Origin: Oscarella lobularis
Taxonomy: Eukaryota; Porifera; Homoscleromorpha; Homosclerophorida; Oscarellidae
Length of the DNA: 64,000 nt
Direction of reading: 5' to 3'
Assembly: GCF_947507565.1 (NCBI RefSeq)
Contig: NC_089184.1
Coordinates: 2,728,001-2,792,000, forward strand
The notes beneath the pieces were generated by a model, which worked only from the letters and a program-made list of their open reading frames with translations, was not told where the DNA came from and ran no database searches. Both the position numbers and the translations under genes were made by a program. Within the stretch, counting starts at the first letter, position 1, and every line of letters begins with the position of its first letter. This document shows, piece by piece, positions 23,775 to 35,255 of the stretch.

Positions 23775-23785
23775 TGTTTAGCTAG

Positions 23786-25754
23786 TGCAGGATAAATTGA
23801 GTTCCAGGCCGAAGACATCTGGCCTAAAAGACGCCCATTTCATCCTAAGAACAACGGCAAGCTAACGTCACTGACTGGGTCTTTGTTTTTTGCCAACTAG
23901 CCAAAGAATGAAGTAAGTATCTTATCTTTTACTGATCAAGTACGCGTATCTTTATTGCCTGTACAGAATTGTAACTCCCAGAGGGAGTAATGGCTGGCTG
24001 GAAGCCTTATTATTTCACGCCAATCTATCTTGACAGAAGCCATCATTTGCCAGGTAAGAAAAAGTACGTCACTTTTAATTATAATATTAACACTTACTAA
24101 ATATATATATTTGCAGTTGTCACCCTCCCACCTCTCTTCGACGGATGATCGAGAAGAAGAAGAAGAACAAGGACATAACTCATCGTCGTCTTCACTAAAC
24201 TTGCAAGTATATTTTATTGAATTATTGAATATGCTTTGACATATGCAATATAGTATATTTGCCTATTTTCTTTAGAAAGTGAATGAAGAACGAATGATTG
24301 AAGCTCTTTATCAACATTTCAGGTGCGATCTGTTTAAATTTATTTTAGCTTTAGAGCAAGGGCCAAATACTTAATATTAATAATTTAATTAAAGAAATAC
24401 AAGGGGAAATCAAGCTAAGGTTGATAGGATGCTAGGGAACATCTAGGATAGGATAGATAGGTAGAAAGGCAGTTAGGCTGAGGATAGAGAAGCTAGAGTC
24501 CACGGGGTTAAATAAATTATATATAAAATCATATATTTTAAAAATTATATGTTCTAAAAATTGGCCCATAGTTACTCCAAGCTTTACTATAAATTTGCCT
24601 AATGTTATTCTTTCTAAACAATTTTTTTGTTTTTTTGGCTTCAATCATCAATAATGGTGAGCTGAAAGTTTGATTAAGGACGTGAGCGACGACAAGGACC
24701 AAGGCAATGGCCACTGCAACAGGGGAGGTGGTGACTTGGCAATGACGGCACCTCGGGGAAGGAAAATTATATCGGTAAGGAAGTCATGAATAGCATTGTG
24801 GGAATATACCTAATTAATTTGCATGTCTTTTACAAGAAAAGCGTCATAAGAGGGACCATCAGAGCAAGCGAGAAATATAATTTGTATTTGTGAAAAATAT
24901 TTAATATGAATTTTTTACCGTAATTATTAACTAAAAAAATTTGCTGCCTTTTATTTACCGTATGTTTTAATTATTGGCACGCTCTTTTGGCAGCTCTACA
25001 AATTACAAGGGAGACAGTTGGACGTTATCTAGGCAAAGACCACTAGCTAACGTACCACACGCCTGAGGTTACGGGAGAGCGTCCGAAGTGCTTATTAGGA
25101 CCCTCGATCGGAGGATGACACAGTTGAGTGACGAAGGACGGAATTCAGGCCAGGCAACGGAAATTTTCTCTAGCAGGGCAACGCTGGCTAGCGCGCTAAG
25201 GAGCAGACTATATGCATGCTTTATAGTCTCTGCTTCCGAAGTTCACTCAGCAATCGGACGTCGCAATATGCATTCTACACTTCCGCGTCTATCTCAGAGT
25301 CAGCGAGGATGTGATTCGGGTGTGAGAAGCAGGTGAGAATTAATAGGCACTCCCTTGACTTAATTGTACGTCATCCCTACATTCCCTGCGGCTGAAATTT
25401 CTAGCGTCTAACTCTCCCTTGATACATGATCAAGGGAGAAGATCTGGTGATCGGGTGACAGGCTTTGGCTTACCCAGACTACTTCTTTACTTTCTTTAGA
25501 CAGCTATCTCGAGCAAACAAAAATCTTTATTAATTAAGTGATTAGGTAGATGCTAAAATGTATTATACGTTCGTGGCACTAAATGAATTGCATGACTTGG
25601 TGTAATTAGGTCAGGCAACACGTAGCCACAGTTTGAAATTAGGTCTCTAACGTCCTTATTATCACATTGTTTCCTCACGAATTGATTACCTGATGTGCGA
25701 AAGAGTACTGTATTCTGAAGAAGATAGACAAGGTGTGTCGAAAATTTGGGTAGA
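23786..25754. other. AT-rich intergenic, no supported gene
   Basis: Short splice-like words occur near 24050-24210 (gtaagaaaaag...atatttgcag, then a Glu-rich open segment), but no domain is recognised. The 24360-24600 stretch is AT-rich with short direct repeats (taggataggatagatagg). Confidence 0.35.
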
Positions 25755-27072
25755 TTAAAAATTACATTTTAGGCATTCAGCTGACGTGTAAGCCTCCCAT
25801 CCTCCCATTACGATTAAATGATTGCTTTTCGTTGTGCATGCACCATGATGGAATCGTCCCTTTATCATTGACGGCAGTGGAAGCCAATCTCCAGACTGTT
25901 CCTCATACAATTCAACGTAAGTGCTGTTTCCCGCTCCTCCTGTTGCGATAAGGTTTCCATGCAATGAAGACAATTGGACCCTTTCTTTTGTAGCTGGTCG
26001 GATATCAATCCACCTTTCTTCTTTTATAGAAAAATACTCAGTTGAATTGTCCGCTCCTATTCCACCTCCAGCATAATTTTGTCATCAATCACAGCCGATG
26101 AACAGTGTCTTCGTTTAGTCTTCATTTTCTTCAGTGGTTTCCATTCCCTTGCATAGATATCAAAACAATCATCCTGATCGTTTGGGTCTCCTCCTACGAG
26201 ACAAATGTACTCATTGTGTCCAATTGCTGCTCTGAATTCAAGCTGACACTGATGGGGTATGTCAGTTAGCAACTCCAATCCTTTCTCTTCGCTTTTCCAT
26301 TCGAAAATTCTCTTGCATGATTTTTAAGTTCGACCGCCGCCTTGGATGACGTATCCTTTGCCTTCACACTCAAAGACACTTTCTATGTGAATACCTAGGT
26401 GTTCTTCTTTTCCCTGCCACTTTCCCTCTTTCAACTGGAGCATTCTATCACCCGAACAAGCATGTAGAATGCTTTTGATTTCAGCCACACATCCAGATGG
26501 CCAAAAGTAGTCTACATATGGAATGTTTGGTTTTATTTGCTCCCATTTGAAAGGACATATTCTAGTCTAAAAAAGAAAATCGCCATCTTATTTCTTTCAA
26601 CCCAATTCGAAATTAACCTTATTATATCTGAATGCATTATTATTCATTTGGGTGCGAGCGCAAGTCGCTTTGATGTAAGAGAGTTCTTCTAATTCTTTTA
26701 TTGTAACATTGCCTGCTAGTTCAGTTGTTTTCTCTATATACAATCTACTAATAAGATCTCACCCTACGCTCATTTTCAAATACCTTTCTTTTGTGGCTTC
26801 GAAATAAGTCGTAAAACGTGTTCCTGTCGGTCGGTTTCTTCCAAAACGGTGACAAATTCGTCGAATGCTGTGTCACCTTTTCGCGGCAAAAGATCGAAAA
26901 GAATGCGAGATTTTTTTTCAAGCGTCTTTGACTGATCACGCAACTGGTGATATTCCTCGGGAGAGATGAGTGTCTTGGCAAAAGCTTTATCGATGACGGA
27001 CATGGGATTGAACGCTTCGATGAGAAGCGAAAGATTGTTGAAGACGCGCTCTCTCCATCTTTGGTCGACCAT
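25755..27072 (-). pseudogene. CARD-Kelch protein, broken
   Basis: The ATG at 27072 starts a CARD-type death-fold domain of about 90 residues (VIDKAFAKTLISPEEYHQLR, RILFDLLPRKGDTAFDEFV, LEETDRQEHVLRLI); the D-L-L-P-R-K-G and T-x-x-Q-E-H positions are typical. A 50-nt intron (donor GTATTTG after residue K, about 26780-26731) leads into a linker exon, then Kelch blades (CLVGGDPNDQDDCFDIYARE, IATGGAGNSTYVELYEE, LIVMGGWEAYTS). Two lesions are seen: an in-frame TAA at about 26326, between GGGRT and KSCKRIFEWKS, and a one-base frame change near 26065-26072, just before an AGGGIGADN blade. CARD plus Kelch suggests an adaptor or receptor in innate immunity or cell death, by inference. The N-terminal CARD alone could still be expressed. 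Confidence 0.72.
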
Positions 27073-28339
27073 CACAAACACTTGCCCGAAGGTAATTGCC
27101 TCTTTTATGAAAACAAGCAAAGAAAAATGCTCTTTATGTAGGGACTCAGCTAGGCGTTGGTCAGGGGGGATTACCCTAGCTCATGCATATTCATAAATAG
27201 ATCGAGTCGATCCCTTTTTCGCTTTGGGGAGAACCCTAGCTCATATGCATACTTACAAATAGATCGTGTCGATCCCTTCTACGCTAAGACATACTTAGGG
27301 ACTTGATTGTCGGTGTTATGGTAACTGCACATGCAAACAATACCCCACATAATGGCCTTTAATTCTTCCCTTCAGCTGAAGTTTCGATATTTGAAGAACT
27401 CTTTAGGCGAAATATTTTTACAAATAGTTTTGTATGATTTAGCTGTAAGCGAGCAGCCAATAAATGATTAATTTGCTTGAGAGAATAGTGCGTGTGGTAA
27501 CGGCAACCTGTGCCTCAAAACGTGCGAGGAGAAGCGGTTATAGATCGCTTTTCAAGGTTGACAGTCCTGTGGGAAAAGCAAGCAGAAGCAAACGGTTATC
27601 AGGCTTAACGTTTGTTCGGGGGAACGACATCCTAGGAGAGAGCACGAGATGAATATTTTACAAAGGGTGTGTATCTTCATCTATTATTCGTAACGATTAT
27701 GTAGGGTCGTATCCATGCAGACCCTCTCTGTTTGTTTCTGTTTCACTTCAGTTTTGATCGGTTTATGAGCCGACCACCGCAGTTGTACGGGGTAGCAAAC
27801 GCAGTTTGCGAGCCCGTATAACGGCGGAGGGAGGCTCTCTCAAGCGTGATCTTAGGGCCGGAAGTGTCTGTATCTATGTCTGTCTGTCTGCCTGTTTAAA
27901 ATTGATCTGTACTATTTTCCGTTTTATAAATGCGCTGAGAAACCGAAACGAGAGTTTTGATTGTCACGCTCTGACGTCACAATCAAAAGTATCCACTCAT
28001 GTACAGTTTGTACGTGGGTATGTATGCGTGTACGGGTAACAGGAAATATGACCCGTACACATGCATATGTCTTCAAATACAGAGCAAATTATGAAATACA
28101 ATACGTCAGAAAAGCGCCTAATTAGAAAATACATTGCAATTATGTAGGTTTGTACAGTATGTAGTAGGACTGAGCTGTAGGAGCGCGCTAAGGGTAGTGA
28201 TGACTACGTGAATATGTAGCAACATAAAAATTTATGACGTCACACTATGTAATGCACTCGCGTACAGTAAGCGGTGGGAGGCTCTGCATGATGGCAACAC
28301 GGTGAACACCGGGCCATCATTCTCTAGTATAGTTTGCTC
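27073..28339. other. Intergenic with a short tandem duplication at 27170-27290
   Basis: Two ~73-bp units sharing accctagctcat(a)tgcata and aaatagatcg(a/t)gtcgatccct lie in tandem. Elsewhere no gene is recognised. Confidence 0.5.
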
Positions 28340-29150
28340 CTCCTGTGTCATTGATCCCAAAAGAAAGAACATCCGGGGGTGCTTTTTTATACGGGACGCC
28401 CCAGCTTTTGAAGCGAACATGGCAACATTCGTCACCAGCGACTCTACGACGTGTCCTCCGGCAAGACCTTGGTTGGAAGAGGCTAACGTCATGGCCTGAA
28501 ACGTTCGCAGCGAGAATAGTCAAGACGTGGACGCGCAAGGGCGTTCCGTCGACGATTCGCATCGAATTGTGGCGCTGAAGACAAGTGCTCCGGAGCTGTC
28601 AATTTTCTCTCAACCTATATGCCGGTTTCTATTAGGAAAAGCTCAGAGAAGTGCTTGACAAGGCAATAATTAATTTAAAAAATCGAATAATAGATAATTC
28701 AATGTTTATTCCTAGGCGATTCACTCCCGGAATCGTTTGAGTTGCCTCCAAGCTTTCGCTCGGGCGTCGATTATGATTTCAAATTTTTGATGTTATCAGG
28801 CCGCACTACGTGTCTCAAAATCCTGACGGTTCTCGTTCATCTTCAACCAGTCATTCGCTCGTGTCCACTTCTCGCTCCTCTCGTTATCGTTCTCCTTCAC
28901 TTTCTCGACGAGGAGCAATGCTTTGCATGTGCAACGTTCCTCCTAACGTCGAAAAGAATTTCATACTCAGATCAGTCATCGAAGCGTTTTGAAGCGACGA
29001 AACGTTCTCTCGTCGATTTTGCTCGCTCTCCATTAATGAATATAGGTAATATCTAATAGACAGTTTGCCTAAGTATTTTTTAGAGATCTTCGTTTCGATA
29101 TCTTTTATCTCTTGCTCAGCGTCGCAGCAGCACGAAGCTCTCACTTCGTC
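28340..29150 (+). pseudogene. TBC1D24-like fragment, copy 2 (holds the MITE empty site)
   Basis: Pieces GAFLYGTPQ, DSTTCPPARPWLEEA and IVKTWTRKGVPSTIRIELW are followed, after an apparent intron, by a TBC-domain core (RTTCLKILTVLVHLQPVIRS, LLAPLVIVLLHFLDEEQCF, ACATFLLTSK). The spacing C-L-x-I...H-x-x-I-x-x-C-P-x-L-x-x-L-V-x-x-L-L-H-x-x-x-x-E-x-C-F resembles TBC1D24 and TBC1D7. The first part changes frame several times, so this is a relic. The single GCGACTCTA at 28438-28446 is the uninterrupted equivalent of the MITE target at 13.1 kb. Confidence 0.6.
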
Positions 29151-29245
29151 ACGAAAAAATGTAAGAACAGTCTTTCGGGTGGCTCACTTGGTTGTTTGAA
29201 TGCCTGCCTTTTCCCTCATTGGTACATGTATAGCCTATGCGAGAG

Positions 29246-29320
29246 TCTGTTTAGCTGTACTAACTGGTGAACACGCAGGATAAATTGAGTTCAAGGCCGA
29301 AGACATATGGCCTAAAAGAC
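29246..29320 (+). other. Paralogous empty site of the Helitron
   Basis: The left half (tgtttagctgtactaactgg tgaaca) matches 22303-22329, and the right half (gcaggataaattgagttc onwards) matches 23787 onwards. The two halves are contiguous here, so this is the pre-insertion arrangement in a repeated host sequence. Confidence 0.85.
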
Positions 29321-29997
29321 GCCCATTTCATCCCAACAACAGTCATGACGACCTTTTGGATACTAGCTGCTCTTCTCTCCTTTGTGGAAGTCGAGTCAAA
29401 AGGTTTTGCTACCCTAATTGATACAGTCCGTTCTCCAAAGCCAACGCCTGTTCCTTTTGAGCTGTCCTTCTCAAGCCTGATAGCACTGACAGAGTCATGA
29501 AAGACGTCCACATTGTCGTCCTAGAGAAAAACACTACCGCGGAGCAAAGTAAGCCGAACAGGTCAGGTGGGAGCGATATCTAGAGAGTTCGTTTGGGCTC
29601 GGCTACCTTACGATTCTGAGCTGCATCTCGCTCTATAGAAGTCGAGTACAGTGTACTATTTCCAAATTTTACAGTCTCCTTTTGTGTATATGGCCTTTTT
29701 ACGCCAAAAAATAGAAGTGTCTGACGAGTAAAAAAGCGATAATCGAGGAACTAATTTTGTGCTATTAATGACTAGTTCCGTGTTATTTAGGTGTAAATGA
29801 CGCCAACGTGTACTCGATTAGAACAAAAGGGTAGGCATCCGTTAAAACAAAAGCTATACATGCAGCCAATCAAATGACTATTGTAGAGACTGCATGGCAT
29901 ACCCATATAAGAAATAATATAAATTTTCCACAGATGCAGTAAAACCAATGGAAAATTTAGTCTCCGACTAAAATTAAATCAAGGGCTACCATGTTCT
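29321..29997. other. Intergenic, no supported gene
   Basis: The repeat shared with 23786-23860 continues for a few tens of bases. The open frame at 29267-29500 has no recognised domain. Confidence 0.35.
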
Positions 29998-32104
29998 AAA
30001 CTGCACGTATTCATTTTGCTCTACTGTTTAACCTGCGTGTACGCATTTGAGAGCAGGCACTACAATTGTCATTTGTCTGCTCTTATATCTAAAATCGTCG
30101 CACAGGAGTATGATACACCAAAAATGTACGCTACCTATGTCTGCTATCTCTTGCGCTTAACTAGGCTATGCTACGATTATTTTAGTCTGGCGGTCACCAG
30201 TAAATAAATATTTACTGGAGGTTTTGATCTAGGAAAGAACCATGTGTCAATGGTCCTTCAATTGGTGGCAAAAAATCGCGAAAAAACGTTCGAGCTGAGA
30301 CACGAGTTTACCGTTGGAGATGATTTCAAAGCTTATTCCGCTAAAATGAGTCCTGGGTAAATAACTGCTGTATATATGGTTAAGTTATTCATACTGTTCA
30401 AATTCACTTTTAGCGTGCTAAAGTTTGCACTGAAGCAGCCACACGTTCTTTACGTGGAACCTAACAGGATCATTCATCTCGACGACAGCGTCGATAGAAG
30501 TAAAAATTATTTTGAAAAAAGCGGTGAAAAAACTAAACCCCTTCAATGCCTACAACAACTCAATGCCGATTGGGTAAGTCATTTCATAGAGTGATTATTA
30601 AAACTAAATAAACAAATGAAAAGGGACTTGCAAGGACTTCGCAACGCAACTTTGAAAACAGAACTCTTTACTCATATCCAAGTACAATTAAAAAGATTCC
30701 TATTTTATCTACCATTTCTGGTAACTTGTCCGTAAGGTCAGTACCAGGGGAAAGGAGCTACAGTTTACGTCCTCGACTCGTCAGAAGAGCCATTCTTATA
30801 AGACATAATTCTTACTTTCTTTTAGTGGAATATACGCCGCTAACGAAGATTTTGAAAACAGAGCAACTTTCGTAAAAAAGGCATTACCTATTGTGATGTT
30901 TTCTACAGAGTTTTTTATTAAGGGAGCTGATTTTGTTTACAATAACACCAATATACCTGACGGAAGCGGTCACGGAACTCACGTTGCATGTCCGTATAAC
31001 CTAACTAAAAAGAGTAGCTTTGAAAATATATTATAAAATGCAGCTCTAATTATCGGGCGCAAGTACGGTGAAGCAAAGCAAGCTAAGGTGGTCGCCGTCA
31101 GGGTGGCAGACGACGAAGACCATAGCACCGTAGAGTAAGAAAGCGTCGGTCTTATACCACACAAAACACGACGTGGCACTCGCCTTTTAGGCTATTTATG
31201 AAAGGGATAGAATGAGTTATTTCCAAAGTGCGAAAAAGCAAACAAACTGCCATTATGAAGTAAGGATCAATGCCGAATTTCCAAATTAATAAGTTCCCGG
31301 AACCGGCAGTATGTCAATGGGATTTTTTCAAAAACACAACCCTGAACGCATTAGTTGAACAAGCTTTCAAAAGTGTCAGTTAGCTCACACAAAAGACATG
31401 GCACTACGCTGTGATTAATTAATTTCATTCGTTAGGGTCTCGCCGCCGTCTCATCGGCTGGCAATGACGGTGTAGATGCGTGCGGCCGCTCTCCAGCATC
31501 AACCGTTGACGCGTAAAAAACTCGTCTACTATTATTTACGCACCTAATTATCTGGCTTAGTATTACTGTTGGGGCTTCAACAGAGGAAGACAAAATGTAC
31601 AATCGCTCGAATCACGGTCCATGCATAAACGTCTTCGCTCCCGTAATATGAATTTATGGTCGAATTTTGAAAAGTAATCGTTTTACTTTACGAAGGGAAA
31701 ATCTATCCTCGGTGCATATATAACCGGTCCCACTTCTTCGATCAAAATGACAGGTATAATTGAAAATATCTCATGTGTTGCACTTTGAAGACGGATATTT
31801 TGCAGGCACTTCAATGGCTGCCGCTTTAACAGTATACCGTTCTACTAGTTTACTTTAGGAATGAACAACGTACTAAATCTTGTCTTTTAAGTCTGGTATA
31901 CTTGCAAAAATTCTGAGTGTGAATCTGAACCAAACTCCGGCGCAGTTGAGAGCCGATCTCTATAATAAGTAAGTAAACAAATAGCAGACCTGTGACAAAA
32001 TTGCTCCTCTATATGAAAGAAATTGACTATTCAGAGCCTCTCCTCAAAAACTGAAAGACCTGCCGCCTAACACAAGGAACGAGCTTGTTTACTTTGGCTG
32101 TTGA
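29998..32104 (+). pseudogene. Proteinase K-like subtilase (peptidase S8, with I9 propeptide), broken
   Basis: A hydrophobic leader (HVFILLYCLTCVYAFES) is followed by an I9 inhibitor-like propeptide (LKQPHVLYVEPN) and WGLARTSQRN. The protease domain has all three catalytic regions: VLDSGI (Asp), DGSGHGTHVA (His) and GTSMAAALT (Ser, about 31808). It also has YGEAKQAKVVAVRV, SSAGNDGVDACGRSPAS, ITVGAST and NQTPAQLRADL, and ends LPPNTRNELVYFGC-stop at 32104. Introns of about 50-58 nt can be placed between these blocks. Lesions are a TGA in GIE*VISKV where the family has Trp (about 31212), a one-base frame change after MSMGFF (about 31322-31332), and a stop just after the putative ATG at 29991. It would have been a secreted serine endopeptidase. 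Confidence 0.82.
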
Positions 32105-32476
32105 AGGCACCGTCTCAAAGAAGAACTGGACACATTCTCGTCATGAAATTTGGTTCCGTTCGTGCTTTATATGTTGTGTGTTCACTCTCGTGTGATTTCG
32201 CTTGCACTTTTCTGGGTGAAGATCGACGTGCGCATTTCGAAGTGGTCTCTCTATTAGTCTCTCGTAGGCACCCTAGTGATACTCAAGGTAGGAAAGGTGG
32301 AACTCTTAAATACTCAGCGTTATATAGCTATGATAATTTCGAGTTTCACAACAGAATTTTTATCAGCAGGCCATAAGGCAGATATTAACTTAGAGATGGC
32401 TACTGCCGCCCGGCCGGCGTGAGCCAAAAGTCATTGAATTAAACCCCAAACTATCTCAAGTACGTGCTTCTAGAGT
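32105..32476. other. Intergenic between the S8 relic and an orphan coding fragment
   Basis: An open frame (32101-32376) has no domain signature. No repeat is recognised. Confidence 0.35.
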
Positions 32477-32900
32477 TTGGTCATGTCCACGTGCACGTCG
32501 CGATCGTACATAGCATGCAGCGGGTTTTGGGACACCCTGCTTTTGAAACAGCTAGCTCTTAAAATGATAAAAAAAAAACAAGATTTGAGCCTTTGCGAGT
32601 ACCGCTTTTCAAAAGACAAGAGCCCCTCGGTGTTTCCTATTGCGAAGTTGACTTTTGTGAACTACGAGCAATTTTCAAAGGCAATTATTCCCATCAACGC
32701 TATGTACTCAGAATTTAGCCTCTCTAATAAAAGTCTTGACGTTGGCGATAGACTAAACGTTACGTTCACTCTTCAGTGAGAGAAACCAATTGAATTCGTC
32801 GCTACTCTCAAGGCTAAGAACGTAACTGAATATTTAGGAGAGATAATGACACAAAGTGTCCTTATCTACATGCAGCCTGAGCTCTTCTACTGTACCTAAA
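32477..32900 (+). pseudogene. Orphan coding fragment, family not recognised
   Basis: The frame contains a protein-like stretch (PSVFPIAKLTFVNYEQF, FSLSNKSLDVGDRLNVTFTL). After a TGA at 32777-32779 the same frame continues as KPIEFVATLKAKNVTEYLGE. The beta-strand alternation and N-x-T/S sites suggest an extracellular beta-sandwich module. No introns or start could be placed. Confidence 0.35.
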
Positions 32901-33329
32901 AGAAAGCCTGAGTCCCACGAAAAGCCTTGGCTCTCCAACTGCGAGTGACTTGGATCGCATGGGGCCAAAAGAGGAGCTAAACAAGGTAGCTAACTATTTC
33001 CCTGATGTTTGAAAGGACATGGCTCGAAGGTGGATGTGAAAATAGTAGAAGCGGCTCATAAGCACGAACCCCAAGAACACCCCCACAACATGCTCAAACT
33101 ATGGATACGTCACAACAGAATCGGTGCGACGGTGACACTCCTATGCAGAGCTCTCTTGGACGTCAAGCATCGATTAGTTGCAGAAATGGTTTTCCCGGAC
33201 GCCTCCAAACAACTCCTGCGTGAAAGTACCACCTCTCTGCCCTTCTAGAAGCACATTCGAATCAAGAACAACTTTCAAAAATCAAGAACTACAGTCCGTT
33301 GACTCCGTATAATAAAGCATGTGTACGAA
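32901..33329. other. Intergenic, no supported gene
   Basis: Only a short unremarkable open frame (33009-33248) is present. Confidence 0.35.
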
Positions 33330-34290
33330 ACGACACAATTAAGCCCATTGTTTGGAACACGTTCTACTGCCTAATCAACCTAACGTACCTGAAAATCCAT
33401 TGCATATAATCCATTGCGTAACGGTCTAAAGCAGGTGGCGGCTTCTAGCTAACGTCCGAGGGAAAGGAGCTACGACCTACTAATCTCTGTACCGCCCTAC
33501 CTACTAGCAGCCGCAGACTAAACTCTAATGCAAGGGAAGGACCCGTGCATACCATCGTAGTTATGCAACGAGTGCAGACACGTTTATCTGCTCTAAAACC
33601 AGATGCTGTCCCATCTACACTCTCTGCGTCGTACATAACATGGGAGATTCATGCATGCTATGCCACTAAGCCTTCGCACGATCCCCAACCCGCCCTCAAT
33701 TAGTCTGTCAGAAATCGAGTCCTAGTCTTTAGATTTGGTTGGAAATCAGTCTATGCCCAAAACGTGGCCAGTGGCACAGCATGCAATCACTCTATATACA
33801 CACGATGCAGAGAGACGCGCCCCCTAAGTGAATGCCTTCACCATCGGGGGCCCTTACAGGAATGAGACAAACCTTGCGATCCATTGATTCTTTATTCATC
33901 ACCAAAGTTGACACAAACCTAAAAGTGAAACACAGTCATGCGCATTCTTAAAGCGTTAAGACGCTTGACATGAAAGTAGAAGAGTAAGCGCGATGCGTGA
34001 CAACCGTGGGTCCTACATAGGGGGCCCGGAACAAAATCTCGTACAGTACGAGAGAAACACTCGTTTGGAATGGCATAAGAGCAATCGCGAAAGCCATCGA
34101 CGCCGGATTGCTTACCAGGTAACGGATGCGTCGTCTCCATCTTGGGGTTTCGCGAAGGGGGCGGAGCCTGCCTAAAAAAATCTTCCGCTACGACGTCCAC
34201 GTACTCGACTCTAACAGGCATCCTGCGCATAAAATCGTGTCTGAAAAGAGTTAGAGACCCCTTCCAAGCTTACAATGCAGTCCTGAACAA
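33330..34290. repeat. Dispersed repeat family 2, copy 1 (partner at 51570-52520)
   Basis: About 950 bp align in the same orientation with 51570-52520, sharing tttggaacacgttcta, gggaaaggagctac, ctgccctacctactagcag-type words and a final segment near ctaacaggcatcctgcg. The end of each copy holds a partly open plus-strand frame around 'tactcgactctaacaggcat'. No terminal repeats are visible. It is probably a non-autonomous retroelement or an old duplication of a gene's 5' end. Confidence 0.75.
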
Positions 34291-34589
34291 CGAAGAAAAG
34301 CGCCGATGTCGCGAGTACATGCCAAAGGGTCCCTGCATGGTTTCTTCGATATGACTCTCGGTGCAGTGCAACGTTCGACTTTCTTCATCTTCGTGCGTAG
34401 GATACGGAGTAGCGTAGAACAGGAAGAAGGGCTTCTTTGTATCGTCACTTTGGCTACAGTATACGGGACTTCTATTTCATCTCTGGTAGAACCATTATAA
34501 AATAAGAACAGAGAGACTAACTAAGACCTAAACGCCAATATTGCTCACGCCCCCAAATGGCTGAAGCCCCAACAGCGTTCAACGATGTC

Positions 34590-34860
34590 ATCCAGCGTGT
34601 GTATGTACATCATGGGCCCTCCTGGTCGAGATACTCGGCGACACTATCACATTGATAGACAACCATGTGATGAGCATTCTCCTTGTGACAGATAACGGGA
34701 TTAGACTCGAACAGGAAAAGAAAAAAAATGTAAATTGCGAAGATAAACTCATAAATTGATATGTGTATACTCCAATCAGGTAGCCGCCCTCCGATAGCAC
34801 GAGCAATCAAAACGTCTTGCACCAGTACGTCGTATGAGACGACGGAACTGCTAAAGTAAC
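34590..34860 (-). pseudogene. Two-exon relic of the DBH-like monooxygenase
   Basis: Translation on the minus strand gives VPSSHTTYWCK and GGYLIGV, then HHMVVYQCDSVAEYLDQEG. These match exons 4 and 5 of the gene at 4171-6910 (VPSSHTTYWCK, GGYLIG, HHMVVYRCDSAAEFLDEEG), with the intron between them retained. The CuA His pair is preserved, but the frame is broken within the first exon and no flanking exons exist. Retention of the intron shows DNA-level duplication rather than retrotransposition. Confidence 0.85.
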
Positions 34861-35255
34861 TAGATAATGATGGCCTGCCCCGAACACCCTCAGTAGTCCG
34901 ATCTGCGGTAGAAAAACTCGTACCACCAAAGGCTATCTTGACTGTACGATGTTTACTCTAGAAACACCTTGTGGCCTTAGCTTGTCACAGCCTTTCTTGA
35001 ACGTAGCTCGTGGCAGTTTGTTCACGGTACCGTCCTGATAGGAGGGCGCCGTCATAGAAATGCGTTCATGAGTGAAATGCAAGGGTGCCTAAATGGCACG
35101 GATCGCGCGCCATAGTCATGCCTAATTTCTAAATGGAAAGAGCCCCTCTTAATTCTGGTGATAAGTATAGGTGCATAGAAGATAAATAAAGCTTGCACAT
35201 TCTCGCAAAAGTTTGATAATGCCGTTAGTAAGCAATACTTCGTTACTTTCCTAAA

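Larger units (their letters stand above)
22330..23785 (+). mobile_element. Complete 1.46-kb Helitron with relic of the Helitron N-terminal domain
   Basis: The 5' end is TC (TCTATCCCTATAATCC), preceded by A. The 3' end has an 8-bp GC hairpin (23756-23763 with 23767-23774, loop GAA), seven nucleotides, then the terminal CTAG, followed by T. This is the canonical Helitron A|TC...hairpin-CTRR|T arrangement. Sequences immediately left and right of the element are contiguous at 29246-29320, which is a paralogous empty site broken at 29273/29274. Internally the element carries a fragment of Helitron-like coding sequence, so it is a disabled, non-autonomous copy. Confidence 0.93.
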
